DNA of 64,000 nt from Comamonas sp. BIGb0124 (GCF_003752175.1 NZ_RJVF01000001.1:62001-126000); one strand, 5' to 3'. Counted from the stretch's first letter, positions 29,884 to 40,604 are shown. The notes: generated by a model from the letters alone, not told the origin. Translations and numbers: made by a program.

Positions 29884-31470
29884 ATGATGTTTCTCCGCAT
29901 AGCCACCGGTCTGGCCCTCTCACTGGTTTTGCCGCTCCACAGCGCCATGGCCCAAACGCCGGCCCCGGGCGGCATTCTTCGGGCGGTGGTGCAACCCGAA
30001 CCCGTGACGCTCAATCCCGGATACAACAACTCCTACGTGAACGGTGTGGTCGCGACCAACGTTCTGGAGGGGCTGCTCACCTACGACAAGGACCACAAGC
30101 CCGGTCCCTCGCTGGCGACGGCCTGGAAAGTCGCCCCCGATGCCCTGTCGATCGAATTCACGCTGCGCAAGGAGGTGAAGTGGCACGACGGCCGCCCCTT
30201 CACCTCGGCCGACGTGAAGTACAGCGCGCTGGAAGTCTGGAAAAAGGTCCACCCGATCGGCCGAAACATCCTGGCCGACCTCGACGACGTCGCCACCCCC
30301 GACGATCACACGGCCGTCCTGAAATTCAAGCGCCCGGCGCTGGTCGTGCTGAACTTCCTGAACGCACAGGGCCTGCCCGTGCTGCCTCGGCATCTTTACG
30401 AAAACACCGACGTTCGCACCAATCCCTACAACCAGAAACCTGTCGGGACCGGTGCCTTCAAATTCAAGAGCTGGTCCAAGGGTCAGCAGATCGACCTGGT
30501 CCGCAACGAGGACTACTGGGACAAGGGCAAGCCCTACCTGGACGGCATCGTGTTCCGCATCATCCCCGACGCGGCGGCACGCTCGGCGGCGCTGGAAACC
30601 GGCGAGGTCGACTACATTCCCTGGGACAGCGTGCCGCTGAACGATGTCGAACGCCTGCAGAAGCTGCCCTCGCTGGCCGTGACCTACCAGGGCTATTCGT
30701 GGCAATCGAACTACCTGGTGCTCGAGTTCAACCTCCGCCGGCCCGAGCTGGCCCATCCCACCGTTCGCCATGCGATCGCCCACGCCATCAATCGCCCGGG
30801 CCTGACACGGGCCGTCTGGTACAACCTCGGCACGCCGTCCGCCAGCACAATTCCCTCGTCGCTCAAGCAGTTCTACACCACCGACAAGGTTCCCCAATAC
30901 CCCTACGACCCCCAGTTGGCCAATCGCCTTCTGGACCAGGCCGGCTACCCCAGACAAGCCAACGGGGTCCGTTTCTCGATCCACATCGATTACGCGCCCT
31001 TCAACCAGAACTTCGGACGACATGCCGAGTACCTCAAGCAGAACCTCAAGCAGGTGGGTATCGAGGTCGACGTGCGCAATCAAGATCTGGCGAGCTACCT
31101 GAAGCGGGTCTATACCGATTACGACTTCGACCTTCAGACCACGCGCTGGGCGCCCTACATCGATCCCCAACTCGGCGGCCTTCGTCAGTTCTGGACGCAG
31201 ACCATCAGCAAGGGCACGCCCTGGCAGAACGCATCGGGTTACGCCAACCCCGAGCTCGACGCGATCATCGACAAGATCCGCTACGCGACCCGACAGGACG
31301 ATCGGTACAAGGCCTTCGGCGATTTCCAGCGGATCGCCCAGAGGGACATTCCGGCCCTGGCGCTTTACGAGGAAAAGAACTTCACGGTCTACAACCGGAA
31401 AGTGCACGGTCTGTCCGACGACGCCGATGCATCGCAAGCCTCGCTCAAGACCGTGTGGATCCAGCGCTGA
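29884..31470 (+). CDS. Peptide-type ABC substrate-binding protein (SBP family 5), orphan
   Basis: A 528-residue secreted receptor of the DppA/OppA family. The two ATG codons at 29884 and 29887 follow GAGG. Residues 1-24 are a Sec signal ending AMA. PVTLNPGYNNSYVNGVVATNVLEGLLTY, FTLRKEVKWHDGRPFTSADVKYS and GTGAFKFKSW are the family landmarks. Members bind di/oligopeptides, nickel complexes, opines or other organic ligands. No permease or ATPase follows; instead a flavin monooxygenase and a TetR regulator do, so it must borrow or have a distant translocator. The shared palindrome upstream suggests TetR control. Confidence 0.9.
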   Translation: MMFLRIATGLALSLVLPLHSAMAQTPAPGGILRAVVQPEPVTLNPGYNNSYVNGVVATNVLEGLLTYDKDHKPGPSLATAWKVAPDALSIEFTLRKEVKWHDGRPFTSADVKYSALEVWKKVHPIGRNILADLDDVATPDDHTAVLKFKRPALVVLNFLNAQGLPVLPRHLYENTDVRTNPYNQKPVGTGAFKFKSWSKGQQIDLVRNEDYWDKGKPYLDGIVFRIIPDAAARSAALETGEVDYIPWDSVPLNDVERLQKLPSLAVTYQGYSWQSNYLVLEFNLRRPELAHPTVRHAIAHAINRPGLTRAVWYNLGTPSASTIPSSLKQFYTTDKVPQYPYDPQLANRLLDQAGYPRQANGVRFSIHIDYAPFNQNFGRHAEYLKQNLKQVGIEVDVRNQDLASYLKRVYTDYDFDLQTTRWAPYIDPQLGGLRQFWTQTISKGTPWQNASGYANPELDAIIDKIRYATRQDDRYKAFGDFQRIAQRDIPALALYEEKNFTVYNRKVHGLSDDADASQASLKTVWIQR

Positions 31471-31506
31471 CCGGCGGCATCCGACACAGCCCAGCCGAGC
31501 ACCGAC

Positions 31507-32823
31507 ATGACCTCCAGCCTCAAACAACTGAAGATCGCGGCATTCCTGATGCCGGGTTTCACTTCGCAATCCTGGAGGCATGCCCGCCTCCGGGCCGACT
31601 ATCCGTTTTCCCTGGATTACTACATCGAAAGCGCGCAGGTGGCCGAACGCGGCCTCTTCGACACGGTCTTCATCGCCGACAGCCCTGTTTTTCCGGAAGC
31701 GCCCGATGCGGTCGTGGCCCGGATGGCGACCGTCAGCCTGTTCGAACCGCTCAGCCTGCTGAGTGCCGTCGCGGCACACACCCGCGCCATCGGACTCATC
31801 TACACCGCCAGCGTGAGCGATTACCCCCCGGCCCTGCTGGCCCGGCAGGTGGCATCGCTCGACCACATCAGCGGCGGCCGGGCGGGTTGGAACCTCGTGA
31901 CCTCTTACGGCCCGTCGTCACGGCAACTCGGCCTGCCGGACAACCGGAAAGACGACAACAGCTACGCCAGAGCCTCGGAATTCATCGAGGTCGTCCGCGG
32001 CCTGTGGGACGGTTTCGAGGACGACGCCCTGGTCCGCGACCGGGAAACGGGCGTGTTCGCCGACCTGAGCCGGATTCATCCGCTGGCGCACAGCGGCCCG
32101 TACTACCCGGATGTGCGTGGGCCGCTGCGCATCGCCCGCCCCATCCAGGGGCATCCGGTGATCGCGCAGGCCGGCGCATCCGAAGACGGCCGGGCTTTCG
32201 CCGCACAGACGGCCGATGTCGTTTTCTGCAATTGCCTGTCCATCGAATCGGGCCGGGCTTTCCATTCGGAAATCAAACAGCGTGCCGCAGCGGCCGGCCG
32301 CGATCCCGAGGCGATCAAGATCATGCCCGGCTGCAGCATCGTCTGGGGCGAGACCGACGAGGCGGCCGAGTCCAGGCTCGACGAAATCTCGAAGCTGTTC
32401 CCGGTCGAAGTCGCGGTCGAGAATCTCATGCTCGACCTGCATGGCTACGACATCGACGCGCCGTTCCCCACCGACCTGCCTGCCGCCAGTTTCTCGGTCG
32501 GGCATCAACGCGAGATCACGCGTTATGCCACGCAGAACGGGCTGACCATCCGGCAGACGGCCCAGAGGCTGGCCGTGGGCAACAAACACAGGGTCTTGGC
32601 AGGCAGCACCACGACCATTGCCGACGATCTCGAGCACTGGATCCGTCAGGGCGCGTGCGATGGCATTACATTGATGGCACCTTTCGGTGTCGAAGGTTTC
32701 AACGATTTCGTGACCCACGTCGTGCCGGAACTGCAGCGGCGCGGCCTCTACCGCGAAGCCTACGAAGGCCGCACGCTGCGCGAGCACCTGGGGCTTGCAA
32801 GACCCAGGAACCGTTACACCTGA
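31507..32823 (+). CDS. LLM-class flavin-dependent monooxygenase (NtaA/SnaA/DszA type)
   Basis: A 438-residue bacterial-luciferase-like (LLM) monooxygenase of the NtaA/SnaA/DszA/SoxA branch, which uses reduced FMN from a separate reductase to oxidise substrates such as nitrilotriacetate, EDTA, dibenzothiophene sulfone or pristinamycin. Family segments include FDTVFIADSP, LLSAVAAHTRAIGLIYTASVSDYPPALLARQVASLDHISGGRAGWNLVTS and VIAQAGASEDGRAFAAQTADVVF. It lies 36 bp after the SBP gene and 23 bp before the TetR gene. The pairing suggests uptake and oxidative cleavage of one organic compound. No flavin reductase gene is adjacent. Confidence 0.9.
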   Translation: MTSSLKQLKIAAFLMPGFTSQSWRHARLRADYPFSLDYYIESAQVAERGLFDTVFIADSPVFPEAPDAVVARMATVSLFEPLSLLSAVAAHTRAIGLIYTASVSDYPPALLARQVASLDHISGGRAGWNLVTSYGPSSRQLGLPDNRKDDNSYARASEFIEVVRGLWDGFEDDALVRDRETGVFADLSRIHPLAHSGPYYPDVRGPLRIARPIQGHPVIAQAGASEDGRAFAAQTADVVFCNCLSIESGRAFHSEIKQRAAAAGRDPEAIKIMPGCSIVWGETDEAAESRLDEISKLFPVEVAVENLMLDLHGYDIDAPFPTDLPAASFSVGHQREITRYATQNGLTIRQTAQRLAVGNKHRVLAGSTTTIADDLEHWIRQGACDGITLMAPFGVEGFNDFVTHVVPELQRRGLYREAYEGRTLREHLGLARPRNRYT

Positions 32824-32846
32824 AACCGCCGACTCACCCGTCATCC

Positions 32847-33446
32847 ATGGAAACTGCACCCCCGACCTTACGCGATCGGATCATCGACGTCAGCAGCGCG
32901 CTCTTCTACAGCGAGGGCATCCGAGGCGTCGGCATCGATCGGATCATCGACGCATCGGGCGTCGCCAAGGCCACGCTCTACAAGCACTTCCGCAGCAAGG
33001 ACGAGTTGGTGGTGGCGTACCTGAAAAGCCGTCACCAGCGTGTGATCGAATCCCTGAAAAGCCATTTGCTCTCGCCGTCGCTGCCGCCGCAGGACCAGGT
33101 CATGCAAGTGTTCGGCCTGCTCGAGAACAAGGCCGAAAGCGACGAGACGTTCAGGGGCTGCGCCTTCCTCATGGCCGTCTCGGAGTATGGCAACAACGCC
33201 GAGGTGGTCGAGGTCGCACGCCGGCACAAGGCCTGCGTCCGCGACATCTTCTCGGAGATTCTCGGCAACGCCGGCCCTCTGCCCGCAACCGATATCGCAG
33301 ATATCGCAGGGCAGCTGGCACTGCTCTACGACGGCGCGCTGGCCCAGATCATGGTGCAACGCACCTCGGCGCCCGCTGCGGTCGCGGGTCGCTGCGCGGC
33401 CGCACTGGTGAGCGCGTGGATGGCCCGCCGCCCAGGCGACACGTGA
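32847..33446 (+). CDS. TetR/AcrR-family regulator
   Basis: A 199-residue TetR-type repressor. The HTH covers residues 10-55 (RDRIIDVSSALFYSEGIRGVGIDRIIDASGVAKATLYKHFRSKDELVVAYL). The C-terminal ligand domain (FRGCAFLMAVSEYGN...) is of the type seen near LLM monooxygenases and quinone or xenobiotic genes. It is the last gene of the SBP-monooxygenase unit, and probably controls it from the palindrome at 29834-29849. Confidence 0.88.
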   Translation: METAPPTLRDRIIDVSSALFYSEGIRGVGIDRIIDASGVAKATLYKHFRSKDELVVAYLKSRHQRVIESLKSHLLSPSLPPQDQVMQVFGLLENKAESDETFRGCAFLMAVSEYGNNAEVVEVARRHKACVRDIFSEILGNAGPLPATDIADIAGQLALLYDGALAQIMVQRTSAPAAVAGRCAAALVSAWMARRPGDT

Positions 33447-33494
33447 TCGTCGTGCAGGCCGCCGGGCGGCATCGGCCGGCGGCCGCCCCGGTCT

Positions 33495-33833
33495 TCAGTT
33501 GGGCGCGATGCCCAGCGCGCGAATCATCGGACCCCAGGTGGCCCGTTCGTCGGCGATGCGCCGCGCAAACCGGGCCGGCGTGTCGTGATAGATCACCGAA
33601 CCATGGCCGGCATAGGCCTGAACCATGTCGGGCTGGCGCAGGGCCGCGCCGATGGCCGCGTTGAGCCGGCACCGCCACGGCCATCGGCAGCACGGCAACC
33701 GGACTGACGGGCTTGAGGTCGGTGCCCGGGTCGTAGCTCAGCCGCGGAAAGACAGACGGGTTCCACACCGCATGGGCATTCGTGATGAAAGCCAGCCTGT
33801 GGCCGTCCGCGAGCTGGGACTTGCCTGCGCCCC
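33495..33833 (-). pseudogene. Remnant of a TctC/Bug-family receptor gene
   Basis: Two pieces of a Bug receptor survive on the minus strand in different frames. From 33833 down to about 33670 the translation reads GAGKSQLADGHRLAFITNAHAVWNP and on to LKPVSPVAVLPMAVAVP, which fits residues about 75-125 of the family. It then jumps frame to the typical C-terminus: LNAAIGAALRQPDMVQAYA, followed by TPARFARRIADERATWGPMIRALGI and a stop at 33495. Some 150 residues between them and the entire signal-peptide region are missing. The gene is therefore dead. Confidence 0.75.
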
Positions 33834-33883
33834 GACACAAGCCGGAACGAGGGTGCGGGTAAACTGTATCGAGAGGTATCGAC

Positions 33884-34813
33884 ATGCAGACAGAAGACAT
33901 CGTGGTGGGTTCGACCGTCCTGGTCACGGGCGGCACGGGCTTCGTGGGCCGGGCCTTGTGCCAGGCGCTGCTTCAGGCCGGCGCGCAGGTGGTGGTGCTG
34001 TCGCGGTCGAAGCGGCCTGCGGGCGATCACGGCGCCAAGGCCCTGCGCCAGGTGAGCAGCCTGCAGGAACTCAAGGGCGAGTCGTTCGATACCGTCATCA
34101 ACCTCGCGGGCGAGCCGATCTCGCAGCGCTGGACACCGCAAGCCAAGGCCCGCATCCTGTCGAGCCGCATCGGCAGTACACAGGCACTGATTCAATTCAT
34201 GCAGCAGGCCCCGCGCCCGCCCCGCGTGTTCATCAGCGCCTCGGCCATCGGTTTCTACGGCACCAGTGTCTCCACGGTGTTCGACGAGCAGACCCCGCCG
34301 TCGACCGAGGGCGGGGCGTTCTCGCACGAACTGTGCGCGCTGTGGGAGCAGGAAGCCGTGTGCGCCGAAGCCCTGGGGGTGCGCACCGTCCGGCTGCGCC
34401 TGGGCGTGGTGCTCGGCCCCGGCGGCGGCTTTCTGCAGAAGATGCTGCTGCCTTTCAAGCTGGGGCTGGGCGCACGAATCGGGCACGGCCGCCAGTGGCT
34501 GTCGTGGATCGATCGCGGCGATCTGATCCGACTGATTCTGCACGTCGTCCGCACGCCCACACTGAATGGACCGGTCAACGCAACGGCCCCCAAGCCCGTG
34601 CCGCAGGCCGAGTTCTGCGCCGCGCTGGCCCGCGCGCTGCACCGCCCCTGCCTGTTCACCATTCCGCCCGTTGTGCTGCGCGTGGCCTTGGGCGACATGG
34701 CCGAAGAGCTGATGCTGCAGGGCCAGCAGGTGGTGCCCAGCCAGGCATTGGCCAGCGGGTTTGTGTTCGAACAGCCCGAGATCCAGGGCTCGCTGCAGAA
34801 AATACTCGGCTGA
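33884..34813 (+). CDS. YfcH-like TIGR01777 family SDR protein
   Basis: A 309-residue extended-SDR protein of the YfcH/TIGR01777 group. The NAD(P) site is VLVTGGTGFVGRALC (residues 13-27). The group signature is FDTVINLAGEPISQRWTPQAKARILSSRIGST, and the active-site region SASAIGFYG is followed by RLGVVLGPGGGFLQKMLLPFKLGLG. The C-terminal domain (TAPKPVPQAEFCAALARALHRP) is standard. The biological role of YfcH proteins is not settled. The ATG at 33884 is preceded by GAGAGG. It is a single gene; the gap after it is 343 bp. Confidence 0.85.
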   Translation: MQTEDIVVGSTVLVTGGTGFVGRALCQALLQAGAQVVVLSRSKRPAGDHGAKALRQVSSLQELKGESFDTVINLAGEPISQRWTPQAKARILSSRIGSTQALIQFMQQAPRPPRVFISASAIGFYGTSVSTVFDEQTPPSTEGGAFSHELCALWEQEAVCAEALGVRTVRLRLGVVLGPGGGFLQKMLLPFKLGLGARIGHGRQWLSWIDRGDLIRLILHVVRTPTLNGPVNATAPKPVPQAEFCAALARALHRPCLFTIPPVVLRVALGDMAEELMLQGQQVVPSQALASGFVFEQPEIQGSLQKILG

Positions 34814-35058
34814 GGCCTTCTTTCGCGGGCCGGCACACGCTGCCGGGCCGCCGATGCGGCGCCTTCGCACGCCGACTCCACGCCACAAAACCGTGCAGAC
34901 CGATGTGTGGTGCATTGTTCACCATGACAGTCGGCCTGTCCTGCATGCTTCCAGTGCAGCACCATCCTCCAACATGAATCATGGCGCCCCATCGCCGGGA
35001 CAAGCTGCACCACGATGTGTCTTGACCGGCTGCAGCCATCAGCCAGCCTAATGCCTGC

Positions 35059-35075
35059 AACGATTACAAATCGTT
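35059..35075. promoter_or_regulatory. Inverted repeat before the peptide-uptake operon
   Basis: AACGATT and AATCGTT are perfect 7-bp arms around ACA, about 80 bp before the TTG start of the solute-binding gene. The 343-bp gap 34814-35156 holds no gene. This repeat is the best candidate operator of the long hydrolase operon; no regulator is encoded next to it. Confidence 0.45.
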
Positions 35076-35156
35076 AGCGATCCGTGGCCGCTTGTCGCAA
35101 GAATGCTCAGCAACCCTAGCTGCTTCTTCAACAACCCTGCTTCCCGGAGGTCTCCC

Positions 35157-36746
35157 TTGTCCCAGCCCAGCTTCGTTCGCCGCCATCTCAAGGCCGCCGT
35201 CCTGTGTGCCGCCATGGCCGTGGCCGGCATCACGACGGCACAAGCCCAGACCATCAACGCGGTCATGCACGCACCGCTGCGTGCCCTCGATCCGGTGATC
35301 AGCACGGCCTACATCCTGCGCAACTACGGCTACATGGTGTACGACACCCTGCTGGCCCAGGACGCCAGCAACGCCATCCAGCCCCAGATGGCGAGCTGGA
35401 AAGTGTCGCCCGACGGCAAGACCTACACCTTCACGCTGCGCGAAGGCCTGAAATGGCATGACGGCACACCCGTCACCGCCGCCGACTGCGTGGCCAGCCT
35501 TCAGCGCTGGAGCAAGGCCGACAAGCTCGGGCAGCTCATGGCCTCGATGCTCACCGAGATGAAGACGACGGGCGACAAGTCCTTCGACATGACCTTCAAC
35601 GTGCCGACCGACATCGCCCTGCGTGCGCTGAGCAAGCCCAGCGGCGTGGCGCCCTTCATGATGCAGGCCTCGGCCGCGGCCGCTCCGATCGGGCAGCCCA
35701 TCACCTCGACCATCGGCTCGGGCCCGTTCAAGTTCAACGCCGCCGAGTACAAGCCCGGCGTGCAGGCCGTGTTCGACAAGTACACCGACTACGTGCCGCG
35801 CAGCGAGCCGGCCAGCGGCCTGGCCGGCGGCAAGGTGGTCAAGGTCGACCGGGTGAAATGGATCACCATGCCCGACGCCATGACCGCGGTGACGGCCCTC
35901 ATGGGCGGCGAGGTCGACTTCATCGAACAGACCCCGCACGATCTGCTGCCCATGCTCGAAGGCAATGCCGACTACACCCTGTCGGTCTACAAGAAGCAGG
36001 GTTCGCAGAACCTAGCCCGCCTGAACTTCACGCAGCCGCCCTTCGACAACCTGAAGATCCGCCAGGCCGCGCTGCTGGCGCTGGGCCAGAAGCCCCTGCT
36101 CGATGCGCAGGTCGGCAACGCCAAGATGTACTCGACCTGCGCGGCGGTGTTCGGCTGCGGCAGCACCTATGCCAGCGACACCGGCAAGGACAAGATCATC
36201 GAAGCCCAGCCCGACAAGGCCAAGGCGCTGCTCAAGGAAGCCGGCTACGACAACACCCCCATCGTGCTGCTGCATGCGACCGACCTGATCAACCTCTCGC
36301 CCATGGGCCCGGTGTTCGCGCAGCAACTGCGCAACGGCGGCTTCAACGTGCAGATGCTGTCGATGGACTGGGCCACGGTGACGGCTCGCCGTGCCTCGAA
36401 GGCCGCACCGTCGGCCGGCGGCTGGAACGTGTTCTCGACCACCAACGTGCTGCCCGACGTGGCCGACCCGCTGGGCTTCATCGGCGTGGCCGCCGGGGGC
36501 GACAGCGCCTGGTTCGGCTGGCCCAACGTGCCGGCGATCGAAGAGGCGCGCGGCAAGATGGCCCGCACCAGCGATCCGGCCGAAGCCAAGAAGCTGGCCG
36601 AAGAGATCCAGCGCCAGGTGATCGACCAGGTGGTGATGATCCCCATGGGCGAGTTCACCAACGTCACCAGCAAACGCAAGGTGATCGGCAACCAGCTCGA
36701 TGCGGCAGCCCCCGTGTTCTGGAACATGACCAAGTCCGGCAAATAA
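35157..36746 (+). CDS. Peptide-type ABC substrate-binding protein (SBP family 5)
   Basis: A 529-residue periplasmic receptor. The start is a TTG at 35157, chosen because GGAGG lies six bases upstream and the following 29 residues form a Sec signal ending AQA. Family 5 landmarks: VMHAPLRALDPVISTAYILRNYGYMVYDTLL, FTLREGLKWHDGTPVTAADCVASLQRW and SGPFKFNAAEY. It delivers its ligand to the permeases and double-ATPase that follow within 25 bp. Receptors of this shape bind dipeptides, glutathione or other amide compounds. It is longer than the Opp-type protein at 29.9 kb is similar to, and the two are only distant relatives. Confidence 0.92.
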   Translation: MSQPSFVRRHLKAAVLCAAMAVAGITTAQAQTINAVMHAPLRALDPVISTAYILRNYGYMVYDTLLAQDASNAIQPQMASWKVSPDGKTYTFTLREGLKWHDGTPVTAADCVASLQRWSKADKLGQLMASMLTEMKTTGDKSFDMTFNVPTDIALRALSKPSGVAPFMMQASAAAAPIGQPITSTIGSGPFKFNAAEYKPGVQAVFDKYTDYVPRSEPASGLAGGKVVKVDRVKWITMPDAMTAVTALMGGEVDFIEQTPHDLLPMLEGNADYTLSVYKKQGSQNLARLNFTQPPFDNLKIRQAALLALGQKPLLDAQVGNAKMYSTCAAVFGCGSTYASDTGKDKIIEAQPDKAKALLKEAGYDNTPIVLLHATDLINLSPMGPVFAQQLRNGGFNVQMLSMDWATVTARRASKAAPSAGGWNVFSTTNVLPDVADPLGFIGVAAGGDSAWFGWPNVPAIEEARGKMARTSDPAEAKKLAEEIQRQVIDQVVMIPMGEFTNVTSKRKVIGNQLDAAAPVFWNMTKSGK

Positions 36747-36770
36747 CAGGCAACGCACGAAAGGCAACAC

Positions 36771-37712
<942 letters not shown>

Positions 37713-37836
37713 CATCCGGTACTCACGAAGTGCCCGTGCTCCACGCCACCCCCCGATCAGAACCGTCGACCGCCGGCCCCCTGCCCTCACGGGCTCCGGC
37801 CGGCGCCCGAAGCCTCCCGGATTTCCATCGCCCGAC

Positions 37837-38826
37837 ATGAACACCACCACGTACAACGCTTCCGTCGAAGAGCCCGTGCCTGCAGCGGCAGGCCATGCGG
37901 CGGCGGCCACGCCCTCGGCGTCTACCCCGCCCCCTGCCGTCCAGGCTGCGACGCTGCCCACGCCCGCTCCGCTCGGCGCAGGCGAGAGTGCCGGCCCCTC
38001 GGCGTTCAAGCGCCTGCTCAAGACCTGGCCGGTGCGCATCTCGCTGCTCATCCTGCTGGCCATCGTCGCCATGGCCGTCTTCGCGCCCTGGCTGGGCACG
38101 GTCGATCCGGTGCAGCTCGACCCTTCGCAGCGTCTGCGCGGCGTCTCGGCCGAGCACTGGCTGGGCACCGACGGCTTCGGCCGCGACGTGTATTCGCGGG
38201 TGGTCTACGGCGCCCGCGTCTCGCTGGTGGTGGGCGCGGGCGTGGTGCTCATCAGCGTCACGCTGGGCCTGATCATCGGCATCGCGGCCGGGTACTTCCG
38301 CCTGGCCGACGCCATCATCATGCGGGTGATGGACGGCATGATGGCGATACCCGGCATCCTGCTGGCGATCGCACTGGTCGCCCTGTCGGGCGCGACGCTG
38401 GCGACGGTGCTGATCGCCATCTCGGTGCCCGAGATTCCGCGCGTGGTGCGCATGGTGCGCAGCGTGATCCTGGGCGTGCGCAACGAATCCTATGTCGAGG
38501 CCGCGACCAGCCTGGGCACCCGGCTGCCGGCCATGGTCTGGCGCCACATGATGCCCAACACGCTGGCGCCGCTGCTCGTGCAGGGAACCTATATCTTCGC
38601 CTCGGCCATCATGACCGAAGCGGTGCTGAGTTTCCTGGGTGCCGGCATCCCGCCGGAAACGCCGTCCTGGGGCAACCTGATGGCCGACGGCCGCACCTTC
38701 TTCCTGCTCATGCCGGGGATCATCCTCTACCCCGGCGTGCTGGTCTCGCTCACGGTGCTGAGCGTGAACATGCTGGGCGATGCGCTGCGCGACGGACTGG
38801 ATCCGCGCATGGCCAAGCGCCTCTGA
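37837..38826 (+). CDS. ABC transporter permease, DppC/GsiD type
   Basis: A 329-residue permease. A long N-terminal Ala/Pro/Thr-rich cytosolic tail (about 55 residues) precedes the first helix, more than in DppC (about 15-20). Landmarks are HWLGTDGFGRDVYSRVVYGARVSLVVG, AIPGILLAIALVALSG, the EAA region YVEAATSLGTRLPAMVWRHMMPNTLAPL and the final ALRDGLDPRMA. The gap to the first permease is 124 bp with no gene. Confidence 0.92.
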   Translation: MNTTTYNASVEEPVPAAAGHAAAATPSASTPPPAVQAATLPTPAPLGAGESAGPSAFKRLLKTWPVRISLLILLAIVAMAVFAPWLGTVDPVQLDPSQRLRGVSAEHWLGTDGFGRDVYSRVVYGARVSLVVGAGVVLISVTLGLIIGIAAGYFRLADAIIMRVMDGMMAIPGILLAIALVALSGATLATVLIAISVPEIPRVVRMVRSVILGVRNESYVEAATSLGTRLPAMVWRHMMPNTLAPLLVQGTYIFASAIMTEAVLSFLGAGIPPETPSWGNLMADGRTFFLLMPGIILYPGVLVSLTVLSVNMLGDALRDGLDPRMAKRL

Positions 38827-38907
38827 GCGCATCCGAACGCCTTGCAGCATCGCCCCGAACGCCCCGATCGTTTCCTTCCCATTCACAGACCCGGCATCGC
38901 TTACGAC

Positions 38908-40560
38908 ATGGCTGAAGCAACACACTCCTCCTCCCTGCCCCCGGTCGTGCTGTCCGTTCAGGACCTGACGGTGCAGACCGCACGCAGCGGCGGCAAGTCC
39001 ATCGTCCAGAACATCGGCTTCGACGTGCGTGCCGGCGAAACCGTGTGCGTGGTCGGCGAATCCGGCTCGGGCAAGTCGGTGACCTCGCTGGCCATCATGG
39101 GCCTGCTGCCCAAGGGCGGCCTGTTCGCCAACGGCGGCCGCATCCTGCTCGACGGCGAAGACGTGCTCAAGGCCACGCCGCACCGCATGCGCGAACTGCG
39201 CGCCACCCGCGTCGCCATGGTGTTCCAGGAGCCCATGACCGCGCTCAACCCCGTGCAGCGCGTCGGCCACCAGATCGACGAAGTGCTGCGCCTGCACACG
39301 CAACTCAACGCCGCCGAGCGCAAGGACAAGGTGCTCAAGATGCTCGAGCGGGTGCAGTTACCCGACATCGCACGCATCTACGACTCGTATCCGCACCAGT
39401 TGTCGGGTGGGCAGCGCCAGCGCATCGTGATCGCCATGGCGCTGATCCTGCGCCCGCACCTGCTGATCGCCGACGAGCCGACCACCGCGCTGGATGTGAC
39501 GACGCAGAAGCAGATCCTCTTGCTGATACGCGAGCTGCAGGAGCAGGAGCAGACAGCCGTGGTCTTCATCACGCACGACTTCGGCGTGGTCTCCGAGATC
39601 GCCGACCGCATCGTGGTGATGAACCGCGGCGCCATGGTCGAGACCGGCACCCGCGACGCCATCCTCGCGCAGCCCCGCGAGGCCTACACCCGCATGCTGG
39701 TGTCGTCCGTGCCCAGCCTGATCCCGCGCTACCGCGCCCTGCCCGACAGCCAGACGGTGCTCGAGGTGGTGGGCCTGGACAAACGATACGAGGAAAAGAG
39801 CTTCTTCGGCAAGAACCGTTCGGTGCTGGCCGCGCAGAACGTCAGCTTCACCGTCGGGCGCGGCGAGATCACCGGCATCATCGGCGAATCGGGCTCGGGC
39901 AAATCGACGGTCGCACGCTGCGTGATCCGCCTGACCGACCCCAGCGCAGGCGCCGTCTTCCTCAAGGGCGACGACATCGCGCAGGTGCGCGACATGCATG
40001 CCGTGCGCCAGCGCGTGCAGTACATCTTCCAGGACCCGTACCGCTCGCTCAATCCGCGCCGCACGGTGGGCCAATCCATCATCGAGGGTCTCGTCAACTA
40101 CGGCATGCCCGAGGCCGAGGCCCTGAAGAAAGCCGCCGCCACACTCGAACTCGTGGGCCTCTCCGGCGACGTCATGAACCGCTATCCGCACCAGTTCTCG
40201 GGCGGACAGCGCCAGCGCATCTGCATCGCCCGCGCAGTGGTGATGGAGCCCGACCTGCTGGTGGCCGACGAAGCCGTCTCGGCGCTCGACGTGTCCGTGC
40301 AGGCCCAGGTGCTGCAGTTGTTCGAGGAAATCCGCGACCGCACGGGCGTCGGCATTCTGTTCATCACCCACGACCTGCGTGTGGCCGCGCAGATCTGCAA
40401 CACCATCGTGGTCATGCAACGCGGCCAGGTCGTCGAAGCCGGCGATGCCACCGAGGTGCTGGCCGCACCCCGCCATGCCTACACCCGCTCGCTGATCGAT
40501 GCGGCACCGGCACCCGGATGGGATTTCCAGAACTTCCGGCCGGTTGCCAAGGCCGCCTGA
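38908..40560 (+). CDS. Double ABC ATPase (DppD-DppF fusion, GsiA-like)
   Basis: A 550-residue protein with two nucleotide-binding domains in one chain, energising the two permeases. First half: Walker A GESGSGKS, signature LSGGQRQR, Walker [13 protein letters not shown]. Second half: Walker [29 protein letters not shown]. Each is followed by the peptide-type C-terminal extension. The fused form is typical of glutathione-type (GsiA) and related importers. I chose the ATG at 38908; a TTG is 66 bases upstream. In the second half Ala-Val replaces the more usual Pro-Val after the catalytic Glu. Confidence 0.93.
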   Translation: MAEATHSSSLPPVVLSVQDLTVQTARSGGKSIVQNIGFDVRAGETVCVVGESGSGKSVTSLAIMGLLPKGGLFANGGRILLDGEDVLKATPHRMRELRATRVAMVFQEPMTALNPVQRVGHQIDEVLRLHTQLNAAERKDKVLKMLERVQLPDIARIYDSYPHQLSGGQRQRIVIAMALILRPHLLIADEPTTALDVTTQKQILLLIRELQEQEQTAVVFITHDFGVVSEIADRIVVMNRGAMVETGTRDAILAQPREAYTRMLVSSVPSLIPRYRALPDSQTVLEVVGLDKRYEEKSFFGKNRSVLAAQNVSFTVGRGEITGIIGESGSGKSTVARCVIRLTDPSAGAVFLKGDDIAQVRDMHAVRQRVQYIFQDPYRSLNPRRTVGQSIIEGLVNYGMPEAEALKKAAATLELVGLSGDVMNRYPHQFSGGQRQRICIARAVVMEPDLLVADEAVSALDVSVQAQVLQLFEEIRDRTGVGILFITHDLRVAAQICNTIVVMQRGQVVEAGDATEVLAAPRHAYTRSLIDAAPAPGWDFQNFRPVAKAA

Positions 40561-40604
40561 AACCGACGCGGGTGCACCCCTTCATTTCCAGACGAAAGAT
40601 TCCC

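Noticed and set aside
30180-32846. Upstream extension of the TetR gene to 30180
   Set aside because: The upstream part overlaps the solute-binding protein and monooxygenase genes in another frame and reads as Arg/Pro-rich nonsense; the real TetR start is at 32847.
33349-33936. A functional minus-strand gene at the Bug remnant
   Set aside because: The Bug-like peptide needs two frames and lacks its middle and N-terminus; no single frame encodes a receptor.
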